Of a stretch of DNA of 15,153 nucleotides, positions 1-7,526 are shown one piece after another. Numbering within the stretch: the stretch's first letter is position 1; each line of letters begins with the position of its first letter. Source of the stretch: Pelagophyceae sp. CCMP2097 (lineage: Eukaryota > Sar > Pelagophyceae); assembly GCA_026770575.1 (NCBI GenBank), contig MU657573.1, positions 30,974 to 46,126 on the forward strand. Reading direction: 5' to 3'. A model generated the notes under the pieces. The model did no database searches. It was not told where the DNA came from and worked only from the letters and a program-made list of their open reading frames with translations. The translations under genes and the position numbers were made by a program.

Positions 1-1231
1 AATCGTGTTTGCGTGCCTTAAAGCATTCCGCGGCGCAGTGGCCCGAAATGTTGCAAAAGTCGCATGCGCCCGTGTACCACTGCCGAAAGGCGTCGTCGTC
101 CTTGGGCGTCAAGCAGTGCGGCGTGTTCGGCGCGGGCTTGGCGTGGAGCGTAGCCGCGTTCTTGGCTGGGGTTGCCGAAGCGGCTAGGAAAACGGTTGCG
201 TTTGCGGTTAGGGTAGACGTGCGCATGTTGAGGAGCTGCACCATCATTAATTCGTACTGGACGTCTTTGCGCACCAATTCGCTTAGCACCACGGCGAGCG
301 CGGTCACGTCGATGCCGCGGCGGAGGAGCGACGTCTTGAGGACTTCGGGCATCTAAGAGTCGGATGCCAACTCGTAGGACTTGATCGCTTCCATGGTCTC
401 GAAGAGGAACTTGCGGATGTCGCCGCTTTGGCCCGACAACGAGAGTCCGTTGATGCGCATGAAAGCGCTGCTGACGTCGACGCCTTTAGCAGTCTTGACG
501 TACGAGTCGTATATGGCCTGGGCCATGTCAGCCCCTTTGCCGGTGCCGCAGACGTCGACCACGGTGCTTGCATCCGTGCCGTCGACCATGAGCGTCAAGA
601 CGATGGCCACGAAGTTGTCGATGAGCGAATCGGCGCGGATGGCGGTGACGTCGAACTTTTCTGCGGATAAACCGTGGAGCCGGGGGTCGTAGTTCGCCAG
701 CATTCGAAACATCGACAGGAAACGTTTCCGGTCGCCGCGCGGATCGCCGGTGAGGCCGAGCTTGAACTGGACGGCGCCGGTCTGAATCAGCTTGTAGTCA
801 AGGGCCTTGTTCAGGTCGGCGGTAGTCGGGGGCGTGGGCGCCATAGAGCCGGGTGTCGTGGAAGACACCGGAGGGGACGTCAAGTCCTAAGTCGAAAGGC
901 CGGGGACCGCCGCGGGCGCCCTAGAGGCCTCGGTAGGCGGCGGCGGGGTCGACGCGGCGTCGAACGCGGCACGCGCTGCGACCACGGCGTCAAATTCCTC
1001 TCGGTGGCGAAGGAGGGAGGCCGCGAGCTCGTCGCGCTGGGCCGCGAGGTCGCGGTTGCCGTCGCGGAGCTCGGTGGCTCGCTGCTGCAAGCGAATCTCG
1101 ACGCGAGGGGCGGCGTTGTCCTGCAACTGCTGCAAGATGTCGACGCCGAGCTGGTCCTCCATCTCCTCTTGTGCCGTCGCAGGTAGAGGCAGATCGGGAG
1201 GGGTCGCGCGAGGCACGGCGCGGGGCGGCAT
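1..1231 (-). pseudogene. Gag-like retroelement gene with CCHC zinc knuckle, two in-frame TAGs, truncated by window edge
   Basis: The minus frame from ATG at 1231 stays open to the window edge (410 codons) except for TAG at 887-889 (codon 115) and 353-355 (codon 293). Codons about 20-85 are charged and heptad-like (LQQLQDN, RATELRDGNRDLAAQRDEL), as in a coiled coil. Codons about 125-290 give a helical, capsid-like stretch (GDRKRFLSMFRMLANYDPRL). Near the edge, complement of 64-23, lies CDFCNISGHCAAEC, an exact C-X2-C-X4-H-X4-C knuckle. Retroviral and LTR-retrotransposon Gag proteins use this module to bind RNA in the particle, and coil, capsid and knuckle are in Gag order. I infer an LTR-retrotransposon Gag, possibly copia type; protease, RT and integrase would lie beyond the window. 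TAA at 1249-1251 precedes the chosen ATG. Two nonsense codons suggest a dead copy, although both are TAG. Family uncertain; the knuckle is clear. Confidence 0.62.
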
Positions 1232-1585
1232 GGAAGCCGAGAGTCGAAGCGCTTATCGTGGATGAGCGCGTAGCTAAGGGCCCATTAACCCGTAGTGCCC
1301 ACAGTCAGAGTTAGAACTGTGTTATGTATTTGGGGGTTAGTGTTCGCGGATTTGTGAGGGTTAGGATTCCTTCGGGGATGGAAACTTCTGGATGGAATCT
1401 TCCGCAAGGGTTAGGGTTCCCTCGGCGGGAATGGGAACGGCATGATGCCGCGATGAATATTCATCCGACTATATATAAGAAAAATCTCTTTCTCATATCC
1501 ACAAGTTTTTAAAACTATGCAAATTATAAAATAATAAGTCTAGTATATAATTTTTAATTTTCTTAACAGTTTCATTTTCAATTTC
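1232..1585. other. Spacer between Gag-like gene and AT-rich island
   Basis: I see no supported gene. Base composition changes abruptly near 1460-1500, from GC-rich to strongly AT-rich, marking the left edge of the island. A TATA-like run (CTATATATAAG) lies at 1469-1479, about 240 bp upstream of the Gag-like ATG on the minus strand; it could be a promoter but could equally be island sequence. A 62-codon plus frame at 1324-1512 has no recognisable content. Confidence 0.35.
1331..1434 (+). repeat. Degenerate TTAGGR-containing repeat, about 50-bp spacing
   Basis: GGGTTAG occurs three times (near 1335, 1359 and 1409). The core TTAGGRTTCCYTCGG appears at 1361 and 1411, exactly 50 bp apart, each followed by a GATGGAA or GAATGGGAA-like tail. 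The TTAGG(G) core resembles eukaryotic telomere repeats, but there is no uninterrupted telomeric array, so this is a simple degenerate repeat beside the AT-rich island. Confidence 0.4.
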
Positions 1586-2261
1586 TTAAAACATTAATTT
1601 ATGAAAATTTGTTGTTTGACATGACATATCCGCTTCCGTTTCAATTTTATTAACAAGAACAAGCGCACAGGTTTTTCTCTTTTCTTTTTTTAAATTTTTA
1701 TTTTTATTATAATTAATTTCATTTTCTATGTTTTCATAATCAAAAATTGCATGGTCCGCATTCATCATGATTCCATCCACAGGGGGCATAACTTCATATT
1801 GCAGTCAGTAGTTCTACACCAAAACCAGTGCCTAATTTTGTATCCTGCAAACCATAAGTTTTTAGTTTGGCATCGAATGTCTTAGCAGTGATAACTATGT
1901 GTTTTCCATAATCTTTGCTTGAAGAACAAAAGTATGCAAATTTTTCAAGCAAACCATTGTACTTTTTTGGATATTGAGGCACGTAATTATTAATATGATG
2001 GAAAGCTGATGTATCCATGACGATATGTCTGAGTTTTCATTGTAAAATGGGTCACTTACAAGCGACTGTCGAGTAAAAAAAAAATTCTGAGATATATATT
2101 TTAAAATCATTACAAGTCGAAGTTTGAAAATCGTAATCCTTGTGCTTTACAATAACAGGCGTTTTGCGTGCTTTTCCGTTTATATTTGACATATCAAGTT
2201 CAATAGGAAACCATGTCACTTTATTCTAATCACACCACTCGATGATTGTTTTGGATTCCAT
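1586..2261 (-). pseudogene. Decayed viral-type archaeo-eukaryotic primase (prim-pol) relic
   Basis: From ATG at 2261 the minus frame reads MESKTIIEWCD, a TAG at 2226-2228, then a WFPIELDM segment. This resembles the start of primase-polymerases fused to D5-type helicases in giant viruses. The frame shifts in the A10 run at 2075-2084 and shifts back near 2030. From about 2027 to 1797 it reads RHIVMDTS, then YGKHIVI (about 1910-1890), then GFGVELLTAI. These fit the order of AEP motifs: an Asp motif (here DTS instead of DxD, so one acidic residue is probably lost), a GxH motif, and an hhELL motif. TGA at 1794-1796 stands where family members usually have Trp before a SYAP-like segment, which does follow. 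A further shift leads into VDGIMMNADHAIFDYEN and then a Lys/Asn-rich tail ending at 1586. The helicase half is missing. Assignment is by recalled motif pattern, not a search. Confidence 0.6.
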
Positions 2262-2608
2262 ATTATATGATATATTATTATTCTTAATCCTTTTACTCCA
2301 AAAAACATACTTCATTTTTATGGTAAATCATTTTATTTTAAATTTTGATAATTATTTTTTTGATAAAATATAAAGTTTTTTTTCGTTTTTGATACGCTCG
2401 TTTATAATTAAATTGCTTTACAATCTTTTTTGCAATCACCGTTGTTGGAGGTCGTCCCCTTGGCTTCTTAGTTAATTCAATTTAATCCATTTTTGATTAA
2501 CAATATATATAAAATTCGTCCTTATCTTATTATAAAAATTATTTTGACCTTCTTATAAAAATGACAAGAAATCAGTTTTTATAAGAAATCAAATAATAAT
2601 AATAAACT
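2262..2608. other. AT-rich intergenic gap inside viral island
   Basis: This lies between the starts of the minus-strand primase relic and the plus-strand Lys-rich ORF, so the two are divergent. It is mostly A/T with poly-T and poly-A runs. I see no conserved promoter motif that I can defend and no ORF of note. Confidence 0.4.
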
Positions 2609-2957
2609 ATGGAATCTGAAACAAGTCATAACATCGGATACGTATTTATGATTATCTGTAATGTTAAAATGGAACAATGCAAGAAAAAAATCATAAATGG
2701 GCGTTTAGAAATACTTAATTTGGATTATTTTCGTTGGAAAAACTCAAATTATCACTGGTGCTCTTCATTTGAGGTTTCAAAAAAAAATAATTGTAACATT
2801 TTATTATAAGAAGAATTTCGATTTAACAATAAAATTGAATTACATATGCGAGAACTGTTTTATATGGATTTACATCCGGATAAAGTTATAAATAAAGAGC
2901 ATATGGTGTAGGTAAAGCAAACGCGGTACTTCGAAAGATTTTCACAACAAAGGTATT

Positions 2958-3171
2958 GCGACAATAATAAATTAGTTATTGCGGCAAGAGTTAAAATATT
3001 CAGAGAAAAATTTATTTTATATTGCTGCAAAGGGAAAAATACACAGAGAAAAAATTGATATTGCGTTTAAGAAAAAATTATTAAGGACAAATAATAAAAT
3101 TGATCTTGCGGCTAAGGCAAAAAAGTACAATGAAAAAAATAAATTAATACTTGAGGCAAAGGCAAAATATA
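2958..3171 (+). repeat. Coding repeat, about 50-55 bp degenerate units
   Basis: Units built on an AAT-AAA-ATT...GCGGCNAAG...AGAGAAAAA pattern recur about four times and encode the N-K-h-h-h-A-A-[KR]-x-K-x-x-x-E-K peptide. The copy at about 3040-3058 (TACACAGAGAAAAAATTGA) has a near-identical relative at 3728-3746, on the other side of the inserted element. Confidence 0.5.
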
Positions 3172-3173
3172 TA

Positions 3174-3727
3174 CAAGGGGTATCGGCGATGAAACCAGTC
3201 TCAAGTGACGCAAAGTTTTGGCTCTCGGAGGCCGCCCGCGGGCGCGGGCGTGGTCGCTATGGGCTTCCCTACCCACCCGGGTGTCCGTGAAATGATCAGC
3301 CGCGTGGAGGGCGCCTTGCAAGGGCGCGAACAAGCGCTTCCCCAAATATAATGGACTCGATAAAATATTTATTTGCCTTTTTACCTTGATTTTGACTTGA
3401 TTTTGCCTCCTCTATCGGAAAGGTTCGGGCCCGGCTGGCAATCGCAGGACCGCAGTGATCGAAATTCTGGCTATGTGGCGTGGTGGGTCCATACGCACTG
3501 GGTGGTATTTGAAAGATCCTATAAAGGTTGCCGCGAGTATCGCTCCACACGAGCCAAAACAGACGTTTAGATTTTCAGTTTGAGCATTTTGAACAAAAAA
3601 TTTCTATAGGATCGGGCATCGTGGGACTCAGCGCGGCGTCCTCTATTACCCACAACATGATTGAAACAGCCCCCGACGAAAGCTACGAATGCCAGAAAGT
3701 CCTTGGTGTTATAAGCGACACCCCTTG
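3174..3727. mobile_element. Non-autonomous TIR element (MITE-like) with TA target duplication
   Basis: The left end is CAAGGGGTATCG (3174-3185) and the right end is CGACACCCCTTG (3716-3727), inverted with 11 of 12 matching. Both are flanked by TA (3172-3173 and 3728-3729). The 554-bp interior is GC-richer than the island and has no credible gene; open frames of 65-84 codons look fortuitous. Removing the element with one TA rejoins a Lys-rich viral ORF in frame and in register with its peptide repeat, so both boundaries and the TA duplication are well supported. TA duplication fits Tc1/mariner-like and some other DDE families, but the short TIR does not identify one. The element is younger than the viral insertion. 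Confidence 0.8.
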
Positions 3728-3818
3728 TACACAGAAAAAAAATTAAATAAAAAAATGAATAATCCTAAAAGAATGCTTGTACATACTCTATTTTTTATTT
3801 TTTATTTTGAATAAGTCT

Positions 3819-3944
3819 TTAACTAAGAACTCGAATCTCATTTTTAATACAATTTTTGTATCCTGTGTCAACGCCTTCTAAATATTTAAGTGTTACTTTT
3901 AAATAGTCTAATCTGTCTTGAACCTCAAATATAGTACGGTTATC
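3819..3944 (-). pseudogene. Short AT-rich ORF relic, unknown protein C-terminus
   Basis: A minus frame open from 3944 to its TAA at 3819-3821 encodes 41 residues with a protein-like helical pattern (DRLDYLKVTLKYLEG) ending KNEIRVLS. It has no Met of its own. TAA at 3945-3947 closes the frame upstream, directly after an in-frame ATG, so this looks like a truncated or nonsense-mutated C-terminus. I recognise no family. Composition matches the other genes of the AT-rich island. Confidence 0.35.
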
Positions 3945-4298
3945 TTACATTGTATTATTAATATATATTATTGTTTTAGTCTTAATATTAATTTAAATGT
4001 ATTTTAAATGTCCATATTATTTACCTATTTAATATATATTTTATATTTAAATTATATATAAAAATGAAATGTTGTAATATTTTGTTTAATGTAAAAATTT
4101 ATAGAGTAAAATAAAGAGAAGAGGTAAAATTAATGTCCGTAATGTCCGTTTGGGCCCGGCAAATGAACAAGTCCCTAGGAGGGGCATTTATAGATACTTT
4201 ATGAAAAGGGTGGCCTTTTCTGACATTACCGACATTATTAATTTATCAAGAAGAATATGGATTTAAAATAGTATTAGAAATATAATATATATAAATAT
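3945..4298. other. AT-rich intergenic stretch with an imperfect inverted repeat
   Basis: There is no supported gene. ATTAATGTCCGTAATGTC (4129-4146) and GACATTACCGACATTATT (4222-4239) with its continuation form an imperfect inverted repeat. It encloses about 75 bp that includes an unusual GC-rich patch (GGGCCCGG). It may be a hairpin or a small element remnant. Confidence 0.4.
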
Positions 4299-4448
4299 AT
4301 GGATAACCAGAAGATAGAAATTCTTAAAATTGAACGGAAAATATTGTTTTTGACATCAGAAATTGGGCTATGTTATAAAGAAACTGACAATATTCTTAAA
4401 ATGGATATTTGTATACTTAAACATAAGTTGAAAGATTCAAAGAAATAA
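4299..4448 (+). CDS. Small intact 49-aa ORF of viral island, unknown
   Basis: ATG at 4299 to TAA at 4446-4448 encodes 49 residues, highly charged and Ile/Leu/Lys-rich (MDNQKIEILKIERK at the start, ILKHKLKDSKK at the end), probably all helical with two cysteines in the middle. The upstream 100 bp is very AT-rich. A 10-bp hairpin begins 11 bases after the stop, as expected if the hairpin defines the mRNA 3' end. It is the only frame in the island that is intact from Met to stop. I recognise no family; chance occurrence in AT-rich DNA is possible, but the hairpin placement favours a real small gene. Confidence 0.42.
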   Translation: MDNQKIEILKIERKILFLTSEIGLCYKETDNILKMDICILKHKLKDSKK

Positions 4449-4459
4449 AATTACAAAAT

Positions 4460-4487
4460 CCGCGCCTTATTGAGATTTAAGGCGTGG
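4460..4487 (+). terminator. Strong hairpin just downstream of 49-aa ORF
   Basis: CCGCGCCTTA (4460-4469) pairs with TAAGGCGTGG (4478-4487): 10 bp with one G-U pair and an 8-nt loop. It is a GC-rich stem in an AT-rich setting, 11 nt past a stop codon. In Mimivirus and relatives, hairpins placed this way mark transcript 3' ends and polyadenylation; I infer the same role here. Confidence 0.45.
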
Positions 4488-4549
4488 AAATAAAATGTGG
4501 ATAATCGCAAAAAACATCATACTCGCAAAATCATCACCATAATTGGCCC

Positions 4550-4616
4550 GAAACTTTAAAAAAAAACGGAAATTTAAAAATTGACCCCGAAACTGTCCGT
4601 ATTATTTTAAAGTTTC
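4550..4616. repeat. 12-bp perfect inverted repeat near right edge of island
   Basis: GAAACTTTAAAA (4550-4561) is the exact inverse of TTTTAAAGTTTC (4605-4616), with 43 bp between. A CCCGAAACT motif also repeats directly (4547 and 4586). This lies shortly before the AT-rich composition ends near 4680 and could be an element edge or a hairpin. Confidence 0.4.
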
Positions 4617-4722
4617 AAATTTCGGAACTCTATTCCTTAGAATCTCTCTCTATCGTTAATCGCATTTTTTTAAAGTTTTTTTTGTGGCTCGACCTGTTCC
4701 TAACGGCTGGGTAGAAAAGTCA

Positions 4723-5110
4723 TTGCGGTATATATACCGGGCCCCACAATCACCTCCAAGGATAATGATCCAGTGAATCCCCTGTTGCCCCTTGCGAATG
4801 GTATCGGGTTCGATTCCCGCAGGGGGCACTCGATTTTGGCGAGTTTTACCCTGGTAAGCCTCCACTCCCCAGCGGTCACGTGTCCAAGACGCGCAGTAAG
4901 CCCGCCCCGCGGCAACAGGTTCAAGACCTGCAGCAATGCCGTCACCCCGGAGCCGGACCAAGGCCCGGTGCATTGCCGTATTTTGCCTTTCTCCACGCTA
5001 AACCTCCCGTTCCTATGGTATGCGTGTGGGGGAGCGTTGCGGTATATATACCGGGCCCCACAATCACCTCCAAGGATAATGATCCGGTGAATCCTCTGTT
5101 GCCCCTTGCG
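4723..5110 (+). mobile_element. TRIM-like element with 74-bp terminal direct repeats
   Basis: Two direct copies of a 74-bp sequence (4723-4796 and 5037-5110) differ at only two positions. Each starts TTGCGGTATATATACCGG, which contains a 14-bp TATA palindrome, and ends GCCCCTTGCG. Two bases after the left copy comes TGGTATCGGG (4799-4808), placed and shaped like a primer-binding site (TGG... complementary to a tRNA CCA end). Just before the right copy is a purine run GGGGGAG (5028-5034), placed like a polypurine tract. Terminal repeat, PBS, non-coding interior, PPT, terminal repeat is the plan of terminal-repeat retrotransposons in miniature. Against it, there is no clean target duplication (GTCAT versus GGTCG), the ends are not perfect TG..CA, and 74 bp is short for an LTR. 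Confidence 0.45.
4787..4828 (+). other. tRNA-like acceptor/T-arm hairpin lacking D and anticodon arms
   Basis: GCCCCTT (4787-4793) pairs with AGGGGGC (4821-4827) like a 7-bp acceptor stem with discriminator A. Between them a 17-nt T-arm-like unit (4804-4820) contains GGGTTCGATTCCC, which fits the B-box/T-loop consensus. Only 10 nt separate the left stem from the T arm, so D and anticodon arms are absent. It overlaps the possible primer-binding site of the TRIM-like element and may be a tRNA-derived remnant captured there. Confidence 0.35.
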
Positions 5111-5522
5111 GGTCGTTGCGAAAGTGAACAATATTGACTGAACAAAGAAAGGCATGAAATAGGACAAATTACATCCTACTGCCCGTTTTGAGCATTGCGA
5201 TGCAGGGGCGCAATAAGTAGGTTGCACGACAATGACGCTATTCCCGCATGCACATAATTAACGCACTGTGTGCAATGCACCATAGGAGCACAATGTTGCG
5301 GCTGGGCTATTGGGATTGCATTGGGGCTCCCTTCGCCGCCTGCGCCAGCTCCAATAGCCGACGCTTCCTTTTATCGGGTCGATTCGCGTGGTTTTTGCCT
5401 CGAACGCGCCTTGTTTACATATTATGGTGTTTCGTCAGCGCCACTAGTTCGCACCAGTGGCGCGACGGCGGCGGTCATTGCGGCGGGCCGAGGCGGGCGC
5501 GGTCTTGGACATGACCTCGATA
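5111..5522. other. No supported gene; spacer with one hairpin
   Basis: Plus frames through here look non-coding. The clearest structure is the hairpin CGCCACTAGT / ACCAGTGGCG at 5439-5462, 9 of 10 pairs with a 4-nt loop. I see no promoter, RNA gene or element boundary that I can defend. Confidence 0.4.
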
Positions 5523-5640
5523 GCGCGGCCGTGGACTTGACCGTTTGCGCGGCCGTGGACTTGCGCGCGCGCGCGCGCGGCCGTGGACGTGCGGCCGTGG
5601 TCTTCAATCAGATGTGCGGCCGTGAACGTGCGGCCGTGGC
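5523..5640 (+). repeat. GCGGCCGTGG tandem repeat with alternating GC tract
   Basis: Six copies of GCGGCCGTGG(A/T) start at 5525, 5549, 5577, 5591, 5616 and 5630. Between the second and third copy is a 17-nt alternating GC run (5563-5579), which could adopt Z-DNA. On the minus strand the units read as HGR-containing peptides, but they lie after the stop of the neighbouring coding relic. Confidence 0.6.
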
Positions 5641-5646
5641 CGCGTC

Positions 5647-7526
5647 TCAGCCCAAGTCGATCGGCTCGGCGAAGCACCGCACGGGCTTCGGCCCGAAGAG
5701 GCAGGGCAGCGTCAAGTTTTGGTCTCGCGTCGACGCACCAGTCTCGTCTTCTTCGCCGATTTCGCGGAGGAGAAGCGCCTCTTTCGAGCGCGGGTCGCCG
5801 TCGAGGCCGGCCACCGCGACCACGCACTCGAACTTTCCCTCGTCGCGCCCTTGCCGTTGATCTGTGCCCGCGAGGTAGAGGTCCATTGCGATCTCCCTGA
5901 TCCTTGGGCGCTCCTTGCCGCCGGGGCCAACTTAACAAACAGGTCGCCCGGGCCGTAGAGGCCGAGCTTGCACGAGAGGTAGTACAGCGCCCAGACGGTG
6001 GCGTTTGCCGAGACTTTCCTCACGTTCAAATAGAGGACGTTGCGCGCGTGCCACTCCGCCGTCCCAAAGTTTAACGCGTCGACGTGCTCCGTCGCGAGGT
6101 GGACGGCCACGGCCTGGGTCGCCGCGGTCGAGATGGCGCTCTTCTTGTCGTGCACCTTGTGCATCCAGACCAAGACCATGGTGGCGAACTTGATGGCGAT
6201 CGAGATCGCCTTCATCTGCTCGTCGGGCGGCGCCTCCGAGTCGCCTTCGTTCTCGTTGGCCTGGCGCGCGCGGTTTTGGCCCGGGTTCTGCAGGAGTAGG
6301 GCACAAGCAATGTAGTGCTGTCTGTGCGACTCGAGCCAGGCGCGGACAGCCTCGAGGTCGGTGCCAGACGGCAGCTTGTCGAAAATACCATCACCCGCTT
6401 TCGGGCCTTCGCGCAAAAACTTAAGATTTTTGCTCGACGTGGTGCCGTATTGGAAGCATAACTCCGTTAAAGAGGCAACTTGCCGGTCCTTACACGTCTT
6501 GATGTAGCCCTTGACGACCTCAATGTCGGCCGGGATCATGGCCCGCCATGCCGCCTTCTTCTGCTCAGTCTTCTCCCCCGCCACGTCCAAAGATATCCAC
6601 TTCGCTATGAACGCGTGGAGGAACGTGTGGACGTCCTCGCCCATGCGCAGCGGGTCCTCAAACAGCAGCGCGCCAGACAGAGACTTGATCCAGGCGTACA
6701 TAGTCGAGGACCTAAATTGCGGCGCCGGAGCGGGCGCGGGCCCCGGCCCGGCGCGCGACATCACCTGCGCCATCAGCGCTTGCTGCTGGATCTGGATGTC
6801 AATCAAGGCCGTCACCATGAACCTTAACATCACTGCGTCAGACTCGTGGGACGGCCGGTTCGACGGCCCAGCGAGCAAGTCCAACGCGTCCTCGAGGCGC
6901 TGTGACGTGCCGAGGGTCGTCTGCGCGTGCAGGATCGCGGCCGCTTCCGCGACTTCGGGCGAGGCGGCGGCGACGACGACGCGGCGCATTTGGTGCGCGA
7001 CCTTGGTGGCCGCGACAGCAATTTGCTGCTCCTCGACGTGGAGCGCGTGCGCCTTCTTGGCCGACACACTCGCGTTAGAGCCCAGCGGGGCCGGCATGAA
7101 CTCGTCCACCACTTTTAAACTCGACGCGACCACGTTGTCGAAAGCCACCGTACTCATGATCGCGGTGGTTGGCGCCGGCGCGGCCTACGTAGATGCTGAG
7201 GGCGCGGCCGGCAGTTTGGGCACCACCTTACTTTCCAACTCAATCACTGCCAGAGGTTCGGGACGCTGTCACCGTGCCTTCCCCTTCTTCGTAGGCGGCG
7301 CACCGTCGGACTCGGAATCATCATCGTCGCCCGCACGCTCGCTGGCCGACACAAACGACTTTCGCCCCCGGGACGAGTCGAACATCCGCCGCACGACGGC
7401 CTCGGAGCTGAGTTCGAGCGGTCCGCGGGCTGGCGGCGACTTCGACTCGGAGTCCTTTTCGATCCCCTCTCTCGTAAACTGGAGGACACCGGTCCGTCCG
7501 TGACGAAAAATTGACCTTATGAGGCC
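5647..7526 (-). pseudogene. Large unrecognised coding relic, possibly retroelement (Gag-like)
   Basis: One minus frame with strongly GC-rich third positions runs from about 7526 to 5930, interrupted by TGA at 7269-7271 and TAG at 7185-7187. The longest clean part starts at ATG 7157 and runs about 409 codons. Upstream of that ATG the frame still looks coding (acidic SESDGAPPTKKGKAR, then LAVIELESKVVPKLPAAPS), so 7157 is probably not the true start. The middle is helical (EDVHTFLHAFIAKWISLDV; ADIEVVKGYIKTCKDRQVAS), with a Pro/Ala linker before it (GPGPAPAPAP). Near 5925 coding moves to the -1 frame (KERPRIREIAMDLYLAG) and ends at TGA 5647-5649. I see no zinc knuckle, catalytic motif or family signature; Gag-like is only a guess from helical content. 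No ATG was found at the upstream end. Confidence 0.5.

Larger units (their letters stand above)
2609..3750 (+). pseudogene. Lys/Asn-rich viral-type ORF relic with peptide repeats, split by a mobile element
   Basis: From ATG at 2609 one frame runs to about 3058, broken by TAA at 2807-2809 and TAG at 2909-2911. It encodes Cys/Trp-containing segments (KMEQCKKKI, NLDYFRWKN, MDLHPDKVI). Coding then passes to another frame (from about 2979) for the Lys-rich part. That part carries degenerate units of about 17-18 residues, such as NKLVIAARVKIFREK, NKIDLAAKAKKYNEK and NKLILEAKAKY. Tails like this follow short zinc-binding or HNH-like heads in several giant-virus proteins, but I see no catalytic motif and assign no function. 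At 3173 the frame is cut by the inserted element; after it (3730-3750) the same frame gives His-Arg-Lys-Lys-Ile-Lys then TAA, matching the unit's I-H-R-E-K-I. So the ORF probably ended just after the insertion point. Confidence 0.5.
1490..4680. other. AT-rich island, probable decayed DNA-virus insertion
   Basis: About 3.2 kb of very AT-rich DNA with poly-A/T runs sits between GC-rich flanks. Every coding trace in it is Lys/Asn/Ile-rich and unlike the flanking genes. It includes a primase relic of giant-virus type (minus), a Lys-rich repeat ORF (plus), a minus-strand ORF relic and a 49-codon ORF with a downstream hairpin. Nucleocytoplasmic large DNA viruses and polinton-like viruses of protists commonly have such composition and genes. 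The only GC-rich part is a later mobile element at 3174-3727. Alternatives are an organellar insertion or an AT-rich plasmid-like element; the primase argues for a virus. Confidence 0.6.

Noticed and set aside
4656..5227. Minus frames of 105 and 175 codons containing GIEP-like text
   Set aside because: Peptides such as GIEP arise from reverse reading of a tRNA T-arm sequence and from the 74-bp direct repeats; this is not a gene.
6511..7503. 330-codon plus-strand open frame
   Set aside because: It lies antisense to the minus-strand coding relic, which has the better protein pattern and continues beyond its ends; GC-rich DNA keeps the opposite strand open.
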